From VBAS01 sp964444975 (GTDB lineage Bacteria; Bacteroidota; Bacteroidia; Chitinophagales; Chitinophagaceae), in contig CAYUJD010000030.1 of the NCBI GenBank assembly GCA_964444975.1, positions 1 through 38,486 on the forward strand: a stretch of DNA of 38,486 nt. The letters run 5' to 3'. Within the stretch, counting starts at the first letter, position 1, and every line of letters starts with the position of its first letter. Positions 16,176 to 24,671 of the stretch are shown one piece after another. The notes under the pieces are model-generated. The model was not told where the DNA came from and made no database searches. It worked only from the letters and a program-made list of their open reading frames with translations. The position numbers were made by a program, and so were the translations under genes.

Positions 16176-18332
16176 ATGAACAAAATGTGTTTAAGTGTGG
16201 CTGCATTACTCTTTGCTGCAACAATATACGGGCAGTATACATTACAGGTGAAAGTGCTTGATGCGGTTTCAAAAAAGCCATTGAGTTATGCATCAGTTTC
16301 ACCAAAAGGAGTTCCGCATGGTGTAACGGCAGATTCAACAGGTCTTGCTCAAGTAAGCGTTCCATCCGGAAAAAATACAATTGCTATCAGCCATATCGGT
16401 TATGAAAGTCAAATTGTGGAAGTGACAATTCCTATTGATACAATGTTGGTAGTTGAATTGATGATCTCTGAAGAGGAGGAAGAAGAAGTCATCATTCTGT
16501 CAACCAGAAGTACAAGAACCATCCGTGATATTCCAACCAGGGTGGAACTTGTAGCCGGAGAGGAGCTGGATGAAAAAGCCAATATGAAACCCGGCGATAT
16601 CCGCATGGTGCTGAATGAAAGCACGGGCATTACCACGCAGCAAACTTCCGCCATTTCTGCCAATGCGGCCATCCGCATCCAGGGTCTTGACGGACGATAC
16701 ACCCAGGTACTGCGGGACGGATTTCCTCTGTATGCCGGCTTTAGCAGCGGGCTGGGTTTATTGCAAACACCCCCGCTCGACCTGAAACAGTTTGAAGTCA
16801 TCAAAGGCTCCTCATCCACTTTGTATGGTGGCGGCGCCATTGCCGGACTGGTAAACCTTATTTCCAAAACGCCGGATGAAGAAGGTGAATTGAAATTACA
16901 TTTCGACATTACCAGCGCCGGCGGATTGAACACAAGCGGCTTTTATGGTAAAAAATTTAAAAAGACCGGGCTGACCCTTTTTGCTTCACGCAACAGTAAT
17001 CCGGCCTACGACCCTTCTGATGTTGGTTTCACTGCCATTCCAAAATTTGAACGTTATTCGGTAAACCCTAAATTTTTCTTTTATATAAAAGAAAAAACAA
17101 CACTCATGATTGGCGGGCAGGTGATGAATGAAAACCGCGTTGGAGGCGATATTGATTTTATCAAAGGGAAAAAGCCTTCGGGTTATTCAGAAAGAAATAA
17201 TACCGACCGTTTTGTTTCCCAGGTTTTGATGGAACACCGTTTCAATGAAAACAAACGGGTTACTTTTAAAAACAGCATCAATTATTACCGGCGAAACATT
17301 AACCTGGTTAATTACGCCTTTATTGGCAGGCAGTTGGGTACCTACAGCGAGGCCTCATTTTATCAAAGACGGGAAAACTCTGAATGGATTGCCGGGCTCA
17401 ACCTGCTTACAGATCATTTTGAAGAACAAAAGCTCAGCACTATTGCCCTGCGGAATTATACCCAAACAACGGCCGGGGCATTTGTACAAAACAGTATGAA
17501 GATAACCGAGCTCTTTAGAATGGAGACAGGCTTACGTGGTGATTATATAGTAGATTACGGCCTGGCATTGCTGCCAAGGATTTCTTTGTTGTTTAAATTT
17601 ACCTCCAGCCTTTCATCCCGCATCGGCGGAGGCATGGGGTATAAAACACCCAATATTTTTACCGAAGAAAGCGAAAGGCTGCTGTTTCGCAATGTGTACC
17701 CGGTGGATGAGTATGCAAACAGGCTTGAAAAAAGTTATGGGGTAAATGCGGATATTAATTACAAAACCAGGTGGGCAGACGGCCGGCTCAGTTTCAGCAT
17801 CAATCATCTTTTCTTTTACACCCGCATTCACGACCCGCTGCTGTTAAGAGAGACCGGGGGCAATTATTTTTTTACCAATGTCCAAGGGCATTTCGACAGC
17901 AAGGGAATGGAAACAAATGTGAAGCTCGGTTTCGGTGACCTCAAATTGTTTACAGGTTATACTTTCACCAAGGCGTACTTGCATGAAGGAAGCCAGAAAA
18001 CCGAAAATTACCTGACACCCCGCCACCGGCTGAATAATGTGTTGCTGTATGAAGCGGAGGAAAAGTGGAAGGTTGGTTTGGAAGCATATTATTTCAGCAA
18101 ACAGAAACTGAGTGATGGCCGTACCGGGAAATCGTACTGGATTATGGGATTGATGGGAGAAAAAATATGGGAGCAAATTTCACTCTATATAAACTTCGAA
18201 AATTTTACAGATACACGGCAAACCAGGTTTGATTCCATTTACACCGGCACATTTGATAATCCTTTTTTCAGGGACATTTATGCACCGCTGGACGGCTTTG
18301 TGGTAAATGGGGGAGTGAAGCTGCGGTTATGA
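16176..18332 (+). CDS. TonB-dependent outer-membrane receptor
   Basis: The 718-residue protein has a signal peptide (about residues 1-19), a carboxypeptidase-regulatory-like domain (about 20-95, ending in an unusually acidic run before VIIL), a plug domain (DIPTRVELVAGEEL...LNESTGITTQ...IRIQGLDGRYTQVLRDGFPLY...LIS) and a long beta-barrel ending in GGVKLRL. Such receptors take up a ligand across the outer membrane using TonB energy. The ligand is not evident. The association with a Cys-rich regulator, a Cys-rich small protein and ferritin points to a metal chelate. The stop codon is the first three bases of a heptanucleotide repeat array. Confidence 0.9.
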   Translation: MNKMCLSVAALLFAATIYGQYTLQVKVLDAVSKKPLSYASVSPKGVPHGVTADSTGLAQVSVPSGKNTIAISHIGYESQIVEVTIPIDTMLVVELMISEEEEEEVIILSTRSTRTIRDIPTRVELVAGEELDEKANMKPGDIRMVLNESTGITTQQTSAISANAAIRIQGLDGRYTQVLRDGFPLYAGFSSGLGLLQTPPLDLKQFEVIKGSSSTLYGGGAIAGLVNLISKTPDEEGELKLHFDITSAGGLNTSGFYGKKFKKTGLTLFASRNSNPAYDPSDVGFTAIPKFERYSVNPKFFFYIKEKTTLMIGGQVMNENRVGGDIDFIKGKKPSGYSERNNTDRFVSQVLMEHRFNENKRVTFKNSINYYRRNINLVNYAFIGRQLGTYSEASFYQRRENSEWIAGLNLLTDHFEEQKLSTIALRNYTQTTAGAFVQNSMKITELFRMETGLRGDYIVDYGLALLPRISLLFKFTSSLSSRIGGGMGYKTPNIFTEESERLLFRNVYPVDEYANRLEKSYGVNADINYKTRWADGRLSFSINHLFFYTRIHDPLLLRETGGNYFFTNVQGHFDSKGMETNVKLGFGDLKLFTGYTFTKAYLHEGSQKTENYLTPRHRLNNVLLYEAEEKWKVGLEAYYFSKQKLSDGRTGKSYWIMGLMGEKIWEQISLYINFENFTDTRQTRFDSIYTGTFDNPFFRDIYAPLDGFVVNGGVKLRL

Positions 18333-18378
18333 GTGGTGAGTAATGAGTGATGAGTGATGAGTGATGAGTAATGAGTGT
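18330..18378. repeat. TGAGTRA heptanucleotide tandem repeat
   Basis: Seven contiguous 7-base units run from 18330 to 18378: TGAGTGG, TGAGTAA, TGAGTGA three times, TGAGTAA and TGAGTGT. The first unit contains the TGA stop codon of the TonB receptor. Related arrays occur at 33124-33151, 35164-35182 and inside hemC (36541-36636). The rest of the gap to the ferritin gene shows no further structure. Confidence 0.85.
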
Positions 18379-18440
18379 CTTGTCCTGTTACCGGAAGAAA
18401 ATTACATTTTTCACGAAACTCTTCACTGATTATTTAATAC

Positions 18441-18941
18441 TCATTTCTGTGTCCGGTAGTTCATAATATCCCGGTCAAAGAGATACAGCCCGCTGCGGTC
18501 GTCGCCAATCATTTCCAGTTTGTCGTTTAGTGTTCTGGCCACCCGTTCTTCTTCCATTTGTTCGTTTACGTACCACTGCAGGAAATTATGCGTGGCATAA
18601 TCTTTTTCCGTCAGCGCCAGGTTCACCAGGTCGTTGATGCTGTCGCTCACTTTCAGTTCATGTTTCAGAAATTCTTCAAACATTCTGCGCAATGACTGAA
18701 AGGTCACCATCGGCTGCTCTAGCGCCGGAACCATGGCAAAACCGCCCCGCTCGTTGATAAAACGGATGAGCTTCAGCATGTGCACCCTTTCCTCATCCGA
18801 TTGACGGAAGAAAAATTCCGTCACACCCTGCAGGCCGGGTTGTATTTCGGCCCACGATGCCATGGCCAGGTAGGCCTGCGAAGATTCCGCTTCCATCAGC
18901 ACCTGCTTGTTCAGCGCTTCCTGGATTGATTTGCTCAGCAT
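18441..18941 (-). CDS. ftnA: Ferritin (non-heme, FtnA type)
   Basis: This is a 166-residue four-helix ferritin. Ferroxidase-centre residues are in place: Glu17 (MEAESSQAYL), Glu51 and His54 (EERVHM), Glu95, and Gln128 in WYVNEQMEEE. No heme-ligating Met typical of bacterioferritin is apparent. The protein assembles into a 24-subunit shell storing ferric iron. It is transcribed toward the TonB receptor gene (convergent). A TATATTTG promoter box lies 25 bases upstream of the ATG. Storage next to uptake genes fits iron handling, though no operator is evident. Confidence 0.93.
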   Translation of the reverse strand: MLSKSIQEALNKQVLMEAESSQAYLAMASWAEIQPGLQGVTEFFFRQSDEERVHMLKLIRFINERGGFAMVPALEQPMVTFQSLRRMFEEFLKHELKVSDSINDLVNLALTEKDYATHNFLQWYVNEQMEEERVARTLNDKLEMIGDDRSGLYLFDRDIMNYRTQK

Positions 18942-18965
18942 AAAAATTTATTTTAAAAAGGGATA

Positions 18966-18973
18966 CAAATATA
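18966..18973 (-). promoter_or_regulatory. -7 promoter box of ferritin gene
   Basis: On the minus strand TATATTTG (18973 to 18966) matches TAnnTTTG, 24 bases upstream of the ferritin ATG. That is a normal leader length. No TTTG -33 partner is clear. Confidence 0.45.
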
Positions 18974-19025
18974 AGAACGCTTTATCATTCGCTTTGCCCG
19001 GGTACTCACATAAAATAAAATTTAT

Positions 19026-21095
19026 TTAACCAGGAAAATTCATTCGTCGCATAATGTTTTTATACCGCGGTTCATTTTGCAATGAATCAAACCAGGGCCA
19101 GGCTTTCAGTTCTTTCATCCATACATCATGCCGTTCAACCCCTTTTTCAAGCTGAATCAACGCTTTTCCCTTTTCTCCCAATGCCACATATACGGCTGCC
19201 AGGTTAAACCCCGAAACAAGAATAGAATCAGACCGGTTCATCAAATTGTTCAGGATTTTCATTGCATCCTCCTTTTGGTTGGCACGGGCATAAGCGTATC
19301 CCAGCATGGCTTCATAGTGGGCTGACACCGACATGATGGCTGATTGATTCAGCGGTTCAATAGCTTCTGCATATCGCCCCTGCGCTATGTAAAGCTCCCC
19401 GATATTATGAAGTATCAACGAGTGATTGGGATGAACCTTCAATGCCTGCTGCAACTGCTCATCTGCTTTTGTATATTGTTTTGCATAAATATAAATTTGG
19501 CCTATGTAAGCAAGAATGACGGGTGAAAGCGGGTCAAGCTCCCGTGCTTTTTCAAGGTGTTTAATTGCATCGTCAAATCGTCCGATAAATCCAAGCGTTC
19601 GACCATACCACTGATAAGTGATGGCATAACCCGGATTGAGTTCAATGGCCCGCAGGAATGCTTTTTCTGATTCATCCCAGTTCCATTCATACGATAATTT
19701 CCATACACCCAGCGAAGAATAGGCTTCAGCCAGCTTGTTGTTTAACGCCAGCGCTTTTTGTATAGCTTCATTCGCAAGTCCCCCGGCTTCCTGCTGTGGC
19801 ATACCACCCTGCTCGCCCAGCAGAATATAACAATCAGCCAGTGCCGCATAGGCCGGAGCATAAGCAGTGTCCTGCCCGAGCGCCTTCTTAAAACTTTCAA
19901 TGGCCCGTTTATAACTCTCTATAGTTCTTTGATTCCAGAAATGGCGGCCAATTAAATAATATTCATAAGCACGGGCATTCACTTCTGGTGAAGTAACCAG
20001 CCTCATCTGGTCCTGGGGAGTTAGTTTGATTTTAATCGCACCGGCAATTTTCTGTGCCACTTCGCTATACAGGGCAAGAATGTTTTGTAATTCCCGGTCG
20101 AATTCATCGGACCAGAGATGCTTATCCAAATTGCCGTCAATCAGCTGTACCGTGATGCGTACCATATTGCCCTCTCTTATCACAGAGCCTTCAATAAGCG
20201 CCTTTACGCCCAGCTCTTTGGCAATCTGGCGCAAGGCCTTTTTTGTGTTTTTGTATTGTACTGTTGATGTCCGGGAAATAACCTTCAAAGCACTTATTTT
20301 GGAAAGTTCTGTAATGAGTGTTTCATGCATGCCGGAAACAAAATATTCCTGGTCGGGATTACCGGAAAGATTTTCCAATGGTAAAACAGCAATCGAATCC
20401 AGGGTGCTGCTTTTTCCCGGAAGTTGGGTTAACAACAATATGGCCAGTGTAAGGATGATGACGGCTATTGCCAAAGCAACAATCTGTACTGATTTCTTTT
20501 TGAATAAAGCCGGCAGGGAAATATTTTCCGCAGCGGTTTTTCCGTTTATTTCCTGCGGCAGAGGTACCACCATACCTTCGTTGGCTGCCGCATATACTTC
20601 AACAGGTTGTTTTACATTTTTTAAATTATACTTTCCCAGCAGGCTGGCTTTAATGTCACGCTGGTTTTTTATTTCATCATATACTTTGCCGGAAAAAAGT
20701 ACGGCGCCGGGAATGGAGAGTGATTCAATGCGTGAGGCGATGTTGACACAATCGCCATAAATACCTTCGGTATCGTACACCACATCGCCGCTGTGAATAC
20801 CGATTCTTAATTTGACTCTGGGTTCTCTTTGCAATTCATGCTGGATGGCTATACCGCAGCGCACTGCATCGGCAGCACTGCCAAACAGGCTCAGGGTGCC
20901 ATCACCAAAATACTGGATAATGGTTCCGTTGTGGGCCGGAATAAGTGTTTCGAGTGTTTTCTTCTGGCGGGTTCTTAAAAGTTTTGCATGTGCTTCGTCT
21001 TCCTGCATCATGGCTGTATAGCCCGTCATGTCGGCAAACATCACGGCGGCCAGCTTCCGCTGACCGGCAGAATTAGTATCAAAGAATGCTGGCAT
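19026..21095 (-). CDS. Class III adenylate/guanylate cyclase with TolB-like and TPR domains
   Basis: The 689-residue protein has an N-terminal class III cyclase domain (residues 13-170). Metal-binding Asp22 (FADMTGY) and Asp65 (FGDG) are present, as are Asp115, Asn118 and Arg122 (YGDCVNIASR). The base-binding Lys, expected four residues before Asp65, is Gln61. One membrane helix follows (about 203-224), then a TolB/FlgO-like segment (SIAVLPLENLSG...EYFVSGMHETL) and many TPR units to the end. The cyclase side is cytoplasmic and the TPRs face the periplasm. The fusion is common in Bacteroidota and probably senses or scaffolds in the envelope. Activity and product (cAMP or cGMP) are uncertain because of Gln61. 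Confidence 0.88.
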   Translation of the reverse strand: MPAFFDTNSAGQRKLAAVMFADMTGYTAMMQEDEAHAKLLRTRQKKTLETLIPAHNGTIIQYFGDGTLSLFGSAADAVRCGIAIQHELQREPRVKLRIGIHSGDVVYDTEGIYGDCVNIASRIESLSIPGAVLFSGKVYDEIKNQRDIKASLLGKYNLKNVKQPVEVYAAANEGMVVPLPQEINGKTAAENISLPALFKKKSVQIVALAIAVIILTLAILLLTQLPGKSSTLDSIAVLPLENLSGNPDQEYFVSGMHETLITELSKISALKVISRTSTVQYKNTKKALRQIAKELGVKALIEGSVIREGNMVRITVQLIDGNLDKHLWSDEFDRELQNILALYSEVAQKIAGAIKIKLTPQDQMRLVTSPEVNARAYEYYLIGRHFWNQRTIESYKRAIESFKKALGQDTAYAPAYAALADCYILLGEQGGMPQQEAGGLANEAIQKALALNNKLAEAYSSLGVWKLSYEWNWDESEKAFLRAIELNPGYAITYQWYGRTLGFIGRFDDAIKHLEKARELDPLSPVILAYIGQIYIYAKQYTKADEQLQQALKVHPNHSLILHNIGELYIAQGRYAEAIEPLNQSAIMSVSAHYEAMLGYAYARANQKEDAMKILNNLMNRSDSILVSGFNLAAVYVALGEKGKALIQLEKGVERHDVWMKELKAWPWFDSLQNEPRYKNIMRRMNFPG

Positions 21096-21189
21096 CGACT
21101 GACGGGATTATTTTTCTTTTTTGTTCTAAGCTTAAAAATTACAACTATTTCCGGTAATGAAATCCGCTGCATCGGATTTGCAGGGCTGT

Positions 21190-22083
21190 TCAAAATGTTT
21201 TTTTCAAATCAGGATTGGTGGCGATGATATAATCGCCGCGGTAACTTTCCTTTTCCCACCCGGCCAGCATCGGGTCAGCAATATTGAATAAGGAATTACT
21301 TAAACAGGCTATGTTCAAAATTCTTAGTCTTTTATTCCGCAATTGCAGCTGGGCAGCTGTGCCCAGTTTTTCTTCGGTATGAAAGCCGCCCACGCAATGA
21401 AAAATTTTTTTGCCCTTGTTCTTTTTTAAAAATTTATAAATGCTGTAAGCCATACCCGCATCCCACAGGCTCTGGCTGTAATATACCCTCGGATTATCGC
21501 CACCGGGACTTCCCTTCATCACTTCAAAAAACTTTTCGCGGTAGCGGCCGCTCAGTGTGTCGTAGGGCAATGGGGGTAAAAATTTCTTTGCATCCTTAGA
21601 TAAACTGTCCAGCGACTGCGTTCCCCGCCGGCTTACAAGATTCACATACCGGCGCGGCGGATTGGCGGCAATCACCGGAATTTTATTTTGCTTCGCAAAC
21701 TCCACCATCGGCCGGTAATCTTTATAATTATTCCAGAGCCGGGCATCCCGTGCCAACCGGCTTTCATCAATAAATCCGGCAAGGTATTCGTCCAGCACCA
21801 GTTGGTTGTCGGTTTCAAACATTTCAAGGCTTAAAACAATCTTGCTTCCGTAACGGATGAACAGCGCTTTGAAAATTTCTGCCTCCAGGTAATGCCCCAC
21901 GCTGTCGTTATGCTCTTCGCCAAAAAGCAGCACATCGGCGTTGGCCATGGCTGTCACAATTTTGTCAAAAGAAACGAGCTGCTTCGAGCGGGTGTCATAG
22001 ATTTTGAAATGGCTCTCCATATTTTGCTGAGAGAATCCTTTTATTGTCAGCCATAGCAGCCAAAGACAGGCAAATTGTTTCAT
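21190..22083 (-). CDS. ChaN-like protein (heme-binding/iron-regulated family)
   Basis: This 297-residue protein starts with a signal peptide (MKQFACLWLLWLTIKGFSQQ). Family motifs follow: DVLLFGEEHNDSVGHYLE, LSLEMFETDNQ, WNNYKDYRPMVEFA, PVIAANPPRRYV and HCVGGFHTE. ChaN of enterobacteria and Campylobacter is an iron-regulated lipoprotein that binds heme; the Tiki/TraB-related fold also includes peptidase-like members. Here no lipobox is present, so the mature protein is likely soluble in the periplasm. It is divergent from a FecA-like TonB receptor with 164 bases between starts, which suggests shared control and a role in heme or iron uptake. Confidence 0.85.
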   Translation of the reverse strand: MKQFACLWLLWLTIKGFSQQNMESHFKIYDTRSKQLVSFDKIVTAMANADVLLFGEEHNDSVGHYLEAEIFKALFIRYGSKIVLSLEMFETDNQLVLDEYLAGFIDESRLARDARLWNNYKDYRPMVEFAKQNKIPVIAANPPRRYVNLVSRRGTQSLDSLSKDAKKFLPPLPYDTLSGRYREKFFEVMKGSPGGDNPRVYYSQSLWDAGMAYSIYKFLKKNKGKKIFHCVGGFHTEEKLGTAAQLQLRNKRLRILNIACLSNSLFNIADPMLAGWEKESYRGDYIIATNPDLKKTF

Positions 22084-22173
22084 ACTGAAAATTTCACTGA
22101 AAATACGGTTTTAAAAAGTCATAAGACGGATTGATTTCTGTCAGTCCTTTCGTCAAGACGCTTTTCCACTTTG

Positions 22174-22197
22174 CGTAAACCGTTTTACGTAAACCGT
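22174..22197. promoter_or_regulatory. Direct repeats CGTAAACCGT in divergent promoter
   Basis: CGTAAACCGT occurs at 22174-22183 and again at 22188-22197, 14 bases apart start to start. The palindrome TTTACGTAAA (22184-22193) straddles the second copy. They lie between the ChaN-like gene and the FecA-like receptor gene, 51 bases before the receptor ATG. They are a candidate operator for a shared regulator. The site does not look like a classical Fur box. Confidence 0.45.
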
Positions 22198-22247
22198 AAA
22201 TACAGCTAAGTTGTGTAATTGATATTTGCTCCCGAAAAATCAACACT

Positions 22248-24449
22248 ATGAAGAAAAGGTTTTTGTTCTTTACTCTAATTTCCATTGTTTCATTGACTGG
22301 CTTTGCCCAAACTGATGAAGCTAAAATTTTTCATGACGATTCCACCAAACCCGTTCATAAATACCTGCCCGATATTACCGTGGTGGGCCGCTACAGCAAA
22401 AGCGATTACCAGCAGATGCCTGAAGTGGTGGGCACCAGCATTTATGCCGGTAAAAAAAATGCACTCATCGTGCTGGACAATGTGCAGGGCAACGTGGTGA
22501 CCAATTCTATGCGCCAGGTGATGGCCAAAGTGCCCGGCATTCACATCTGGGAAAGCGACCCCAGCGGAATTCAAATCGGCATTGCAGCAAGGGGCCTCAG
22601 TCCCAACCGCAGCTGGGAGTTCAATGTGCGCCAGAACGGTTATGATATTGCCGCCGACCCTTTCGGATATCCGGAGGCATATTACAATCCGCAACTACAG
22701 GCCGTGCAGCGCATTGAAGTGGTGCGAGGCCAGGGCTCGTTGCAATACGGTCCTCAGTTTGGCGGACTGATAAATTATATTCTGCGAAATGGCAGCGAAA
22801 TCAACAAACCTTTTGAATTTGAAACACAGCAAACTATCGGCAGCAAGGCACTGTTCAATTCATACAACGCTATTGGCGGCGAAACAAAGAAGGTTCATTA
22901 CTACACTTTCTTCGACCACCGCAATGGAGATGGCTGGAGAAATAACAGCCGCTATTTCACCAATGCCGGTTACGGCACATTCACTTACCGCTTTACCGGA
23001 AAATTTTCGTTGACTGCCGAAACCATGCATTCGCATATCCGCAGCCAGCAGCCCGGCGGACTTACCGATGCACAACTGTACAGCGATGCACGGCAAAGTG
23101 TACGCAGCCGCAACTGGTTTGATATTACCTGGACCACGCCGGCCATCATTGCCAATTATCAGGTAAATGAAAACACGAAGTGGAATACAAAACTTTTTGC
23201 CACCATTGGCAACCGCAACAGCGTAGGCTTTTTGCAATCCATAACTATTAAAGACAGTATCAATCCTGCCACAGGTGAATTCAATAACCGCACCGTGCAG
23301 ATTGACAACTACCGGAATTATGGAATGGAGAGCCGCATTCTTACCGATTATGCATTGGGTAAAATGGATAACTCATTGTCTGCAGGTATCCGTCTTTATT
23401 CGGGCACCACGCACCGCCGTGCCGATGGCAAAGGAACCACCGGCAGCGGATATGATGTAACCGTGATTGGCAATTACCCGAGAGATATTGAATTTGATTC
23501 AAAGAATGCCGCCGTATTTGTTGAAAATATTTTCCGTTTCTCTGATAAGTTTCTCCTTGTGCCGGGCATCCGTTATGAGTGGCTTGAAGGTGCTGCTTCC
23601 GGCATCAACGGGTACAGCAGCGGCCAGCCTGTTTATTTGCAAAACATCAGCCGCAGCCGCAGTTTTATGCTGGGCGGCATCGGTACCGAATATCATATTG
23701 GTAACACAGAGTTTTACGGAAACATTACGCAGGCATACCGCCCCATCCAGTTTGCCAACCTGCAGGCGCCGCCCACAACCGATTCGGTGGACCAGTACCT
23801 GGAAGATTCAAAAGGATACAATATAGATTTTGGCTACCGCGGCAAGATGAAAGACTTTTTGCAGTTTGATGTAAGCGCCTATTACCTGCAATACAACAAC
23901 CGTATCGGCACAGTTACCATTGGCAGCAGGCGTGTAATAACCAATGTGGGCAACAGCACCAGCAAAGGTATTGAGAGCTATGTGGAGTTTAACCCGGTTC
24001 GTGCATTTACAAAAAATACAAAGACCGACCTGATTGTATTTGGCTCTTACGGCTACACCCGTGCCCGCTACGCCAGCGACCATAAAGATGCCAATACCAA
24101 AGGCAAGAAAGTGGAAAATGCACCGGAGCATATTTTCCGCGGCGGTATTACGACCGGCTACAAAGGCATCCTGCTCACGGCGCAGCTCAGTTATGTGGGA
24201 GAAACCTACAGCGATGCCAACAACACCGAGACACCGACCGCCAACGGCAACAACGGGTTGATTCCGTCTTATACTGTTACCGATTTAACGGCTACATATA
24301 AATTCTCAAAAGGTTTAAATATAAAAGCAGGCATCAATAACCTGTTTGATGAAAGGTATTTCACCCGCCGTGCGGGAGGTTATCCGGGACCTGGCGCCCT
24401 GCCCGCCGATGGAAGAACATTTTTTGTGAGTGTAGGGGCGAAATTCTGA
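22248..24449 (+). CDS. FecA-like TonB-dependent receptor
   Basis: The 733-residue protein has a signal peptide (about 1-21) and a TonB-box-like DITVVGR directly before the plug. The plug reads VMAKVPGIHIWESDPSGIQIGIAARGLSPNRSWEFNVRQNG...VQRIEVVRGQGSLQYGPQFGGLINY, and a 22-strand barrel ends with NLFDERYFTRR and the terminal aromatic VSVGAKF. There is no carboxypeptidase-like N-terminal domain, unlike the other receptor here. The plug resembles the Fe(III)-dicitrate/FecA group; the actual ligand could be a siderophore, citrate or heme. The divergent ChaN-like gene supports an iron or heme substrate. No fecR/fecI pair is present. Confidence 0.92.
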   Translation: MKKRFLFFTLISIVSLTGFAQTDEAKIFHDDSTKPVHKYLPDITVVGRYSKSDYQQMPEVVGTSIYAGKKNALIVLDNVQGNVVTNSMRQVMAKVPGIHIWESDPSGIQIGIAARGLSPNRSWEFNVRQNGYDIAADPFGYPEAYYNPQLQAVQRIEVVRGQGSLQYGPQFGGLINYILRNGSEINKPFEFETQQTIGSKALFNSYNAIGGETKKVHYYTFFDHRNGDGWRNNSRYFTNAGYGTFTYRFTGKFSLTAETMHSHIRSQQPGGLTDAQLYSDARQSVRSRNWFDITWTTPAIIANYQVNENTKWNTKLFATIGNRNSVGFLQSITIKDSINPATGEFNNRTVQIDNYRNYGMESRILTDYALGKMDNSLSAGIRLYSGTTHRRADGKGTTGSGYDVTVIGNYPRDIEFDSKNAAVFVENIFRFSDKFLLVPGIRYEWLEGAASGINGYSSGQPVYLQNISRSRSFMLGGIGTEYHIGNTEFYGNITQAYRPIQFANLQAPPTTDSVDQYLEDSKGYNIDFGYRGKMKDFLQFDVSAYYLQYNNRIGTVTIGSRRVITNVGNSTSKGIESYVEFNPVRAFTKNTKTDLIVFGSYGYTRARYASDHKDANTKGKKVENAPEHIFRGGITTGYKGILLTAQLSYVGETYSDANNTETPTANGNNGLIPSYTVTDLTATYKFSKGLNIKAGINNLFDERYFTRRAGGYPGPGALPADGRTFFVSVGAKF

Positions 24450-24622
24450 TAAAAATGACTGTAGGGTTTCTTTATAGTGAAAACTCAGCGGAGTTATAAG
24501 GATGGCTTGATAATATTATTACCGTGATAAATTCAAAACAAAAACCTATATCACCTGTTGGATTTTTTATTGTGGTTATCAACAACATCATGCTATTAAA
24601 TAAATGAATTACTACAGGAAGG

Positions 24623-24667
24623 CAGGTGGTTCAATGCAGTGTCAGATATAACAATTGAACCATCCTG
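24623..24667. repeat. Inverted repeat between convergent receptor and GH26 genes
   Basis: CAGGTGGTTCAAT (24623-24635) pairs with ATTGAACCATCCTG (24654-24667), a 13-base stem with a single bulged base and an 18-base loop. It lies four bases past the GH26 stop codon on the minus strand and in the 222-base gap after the receptor gene. It has no T-tract, so it may protect 3' ends rather than terminate. Nothing else stands out in that gap. Confidence 0.6.
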
Positions 24668-24671
24668 TTCA

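Noticed and set aside
18330..18378. Possible CRISPR-like array
   Set aside because: Units are seven bases with no spacers. It is a simple tandem repeat.
22142..22200. Fur box upstream of the FecA-like receptor
   Set aside because: The sequence does not fit the 7-1-7 Fur pattern. The repeats are CGTAAACCGT and are reported as an unknown candidate operator.
24450..24671. Possible tRNA or small RNA in the gap between receptor and GH26 genes
   Set aside because: GGTTCAAT resembles a T-loop, but no acceptor stem, anticodon arm or CCA-type end can be built. It is one arm of a simple inverted repeat.
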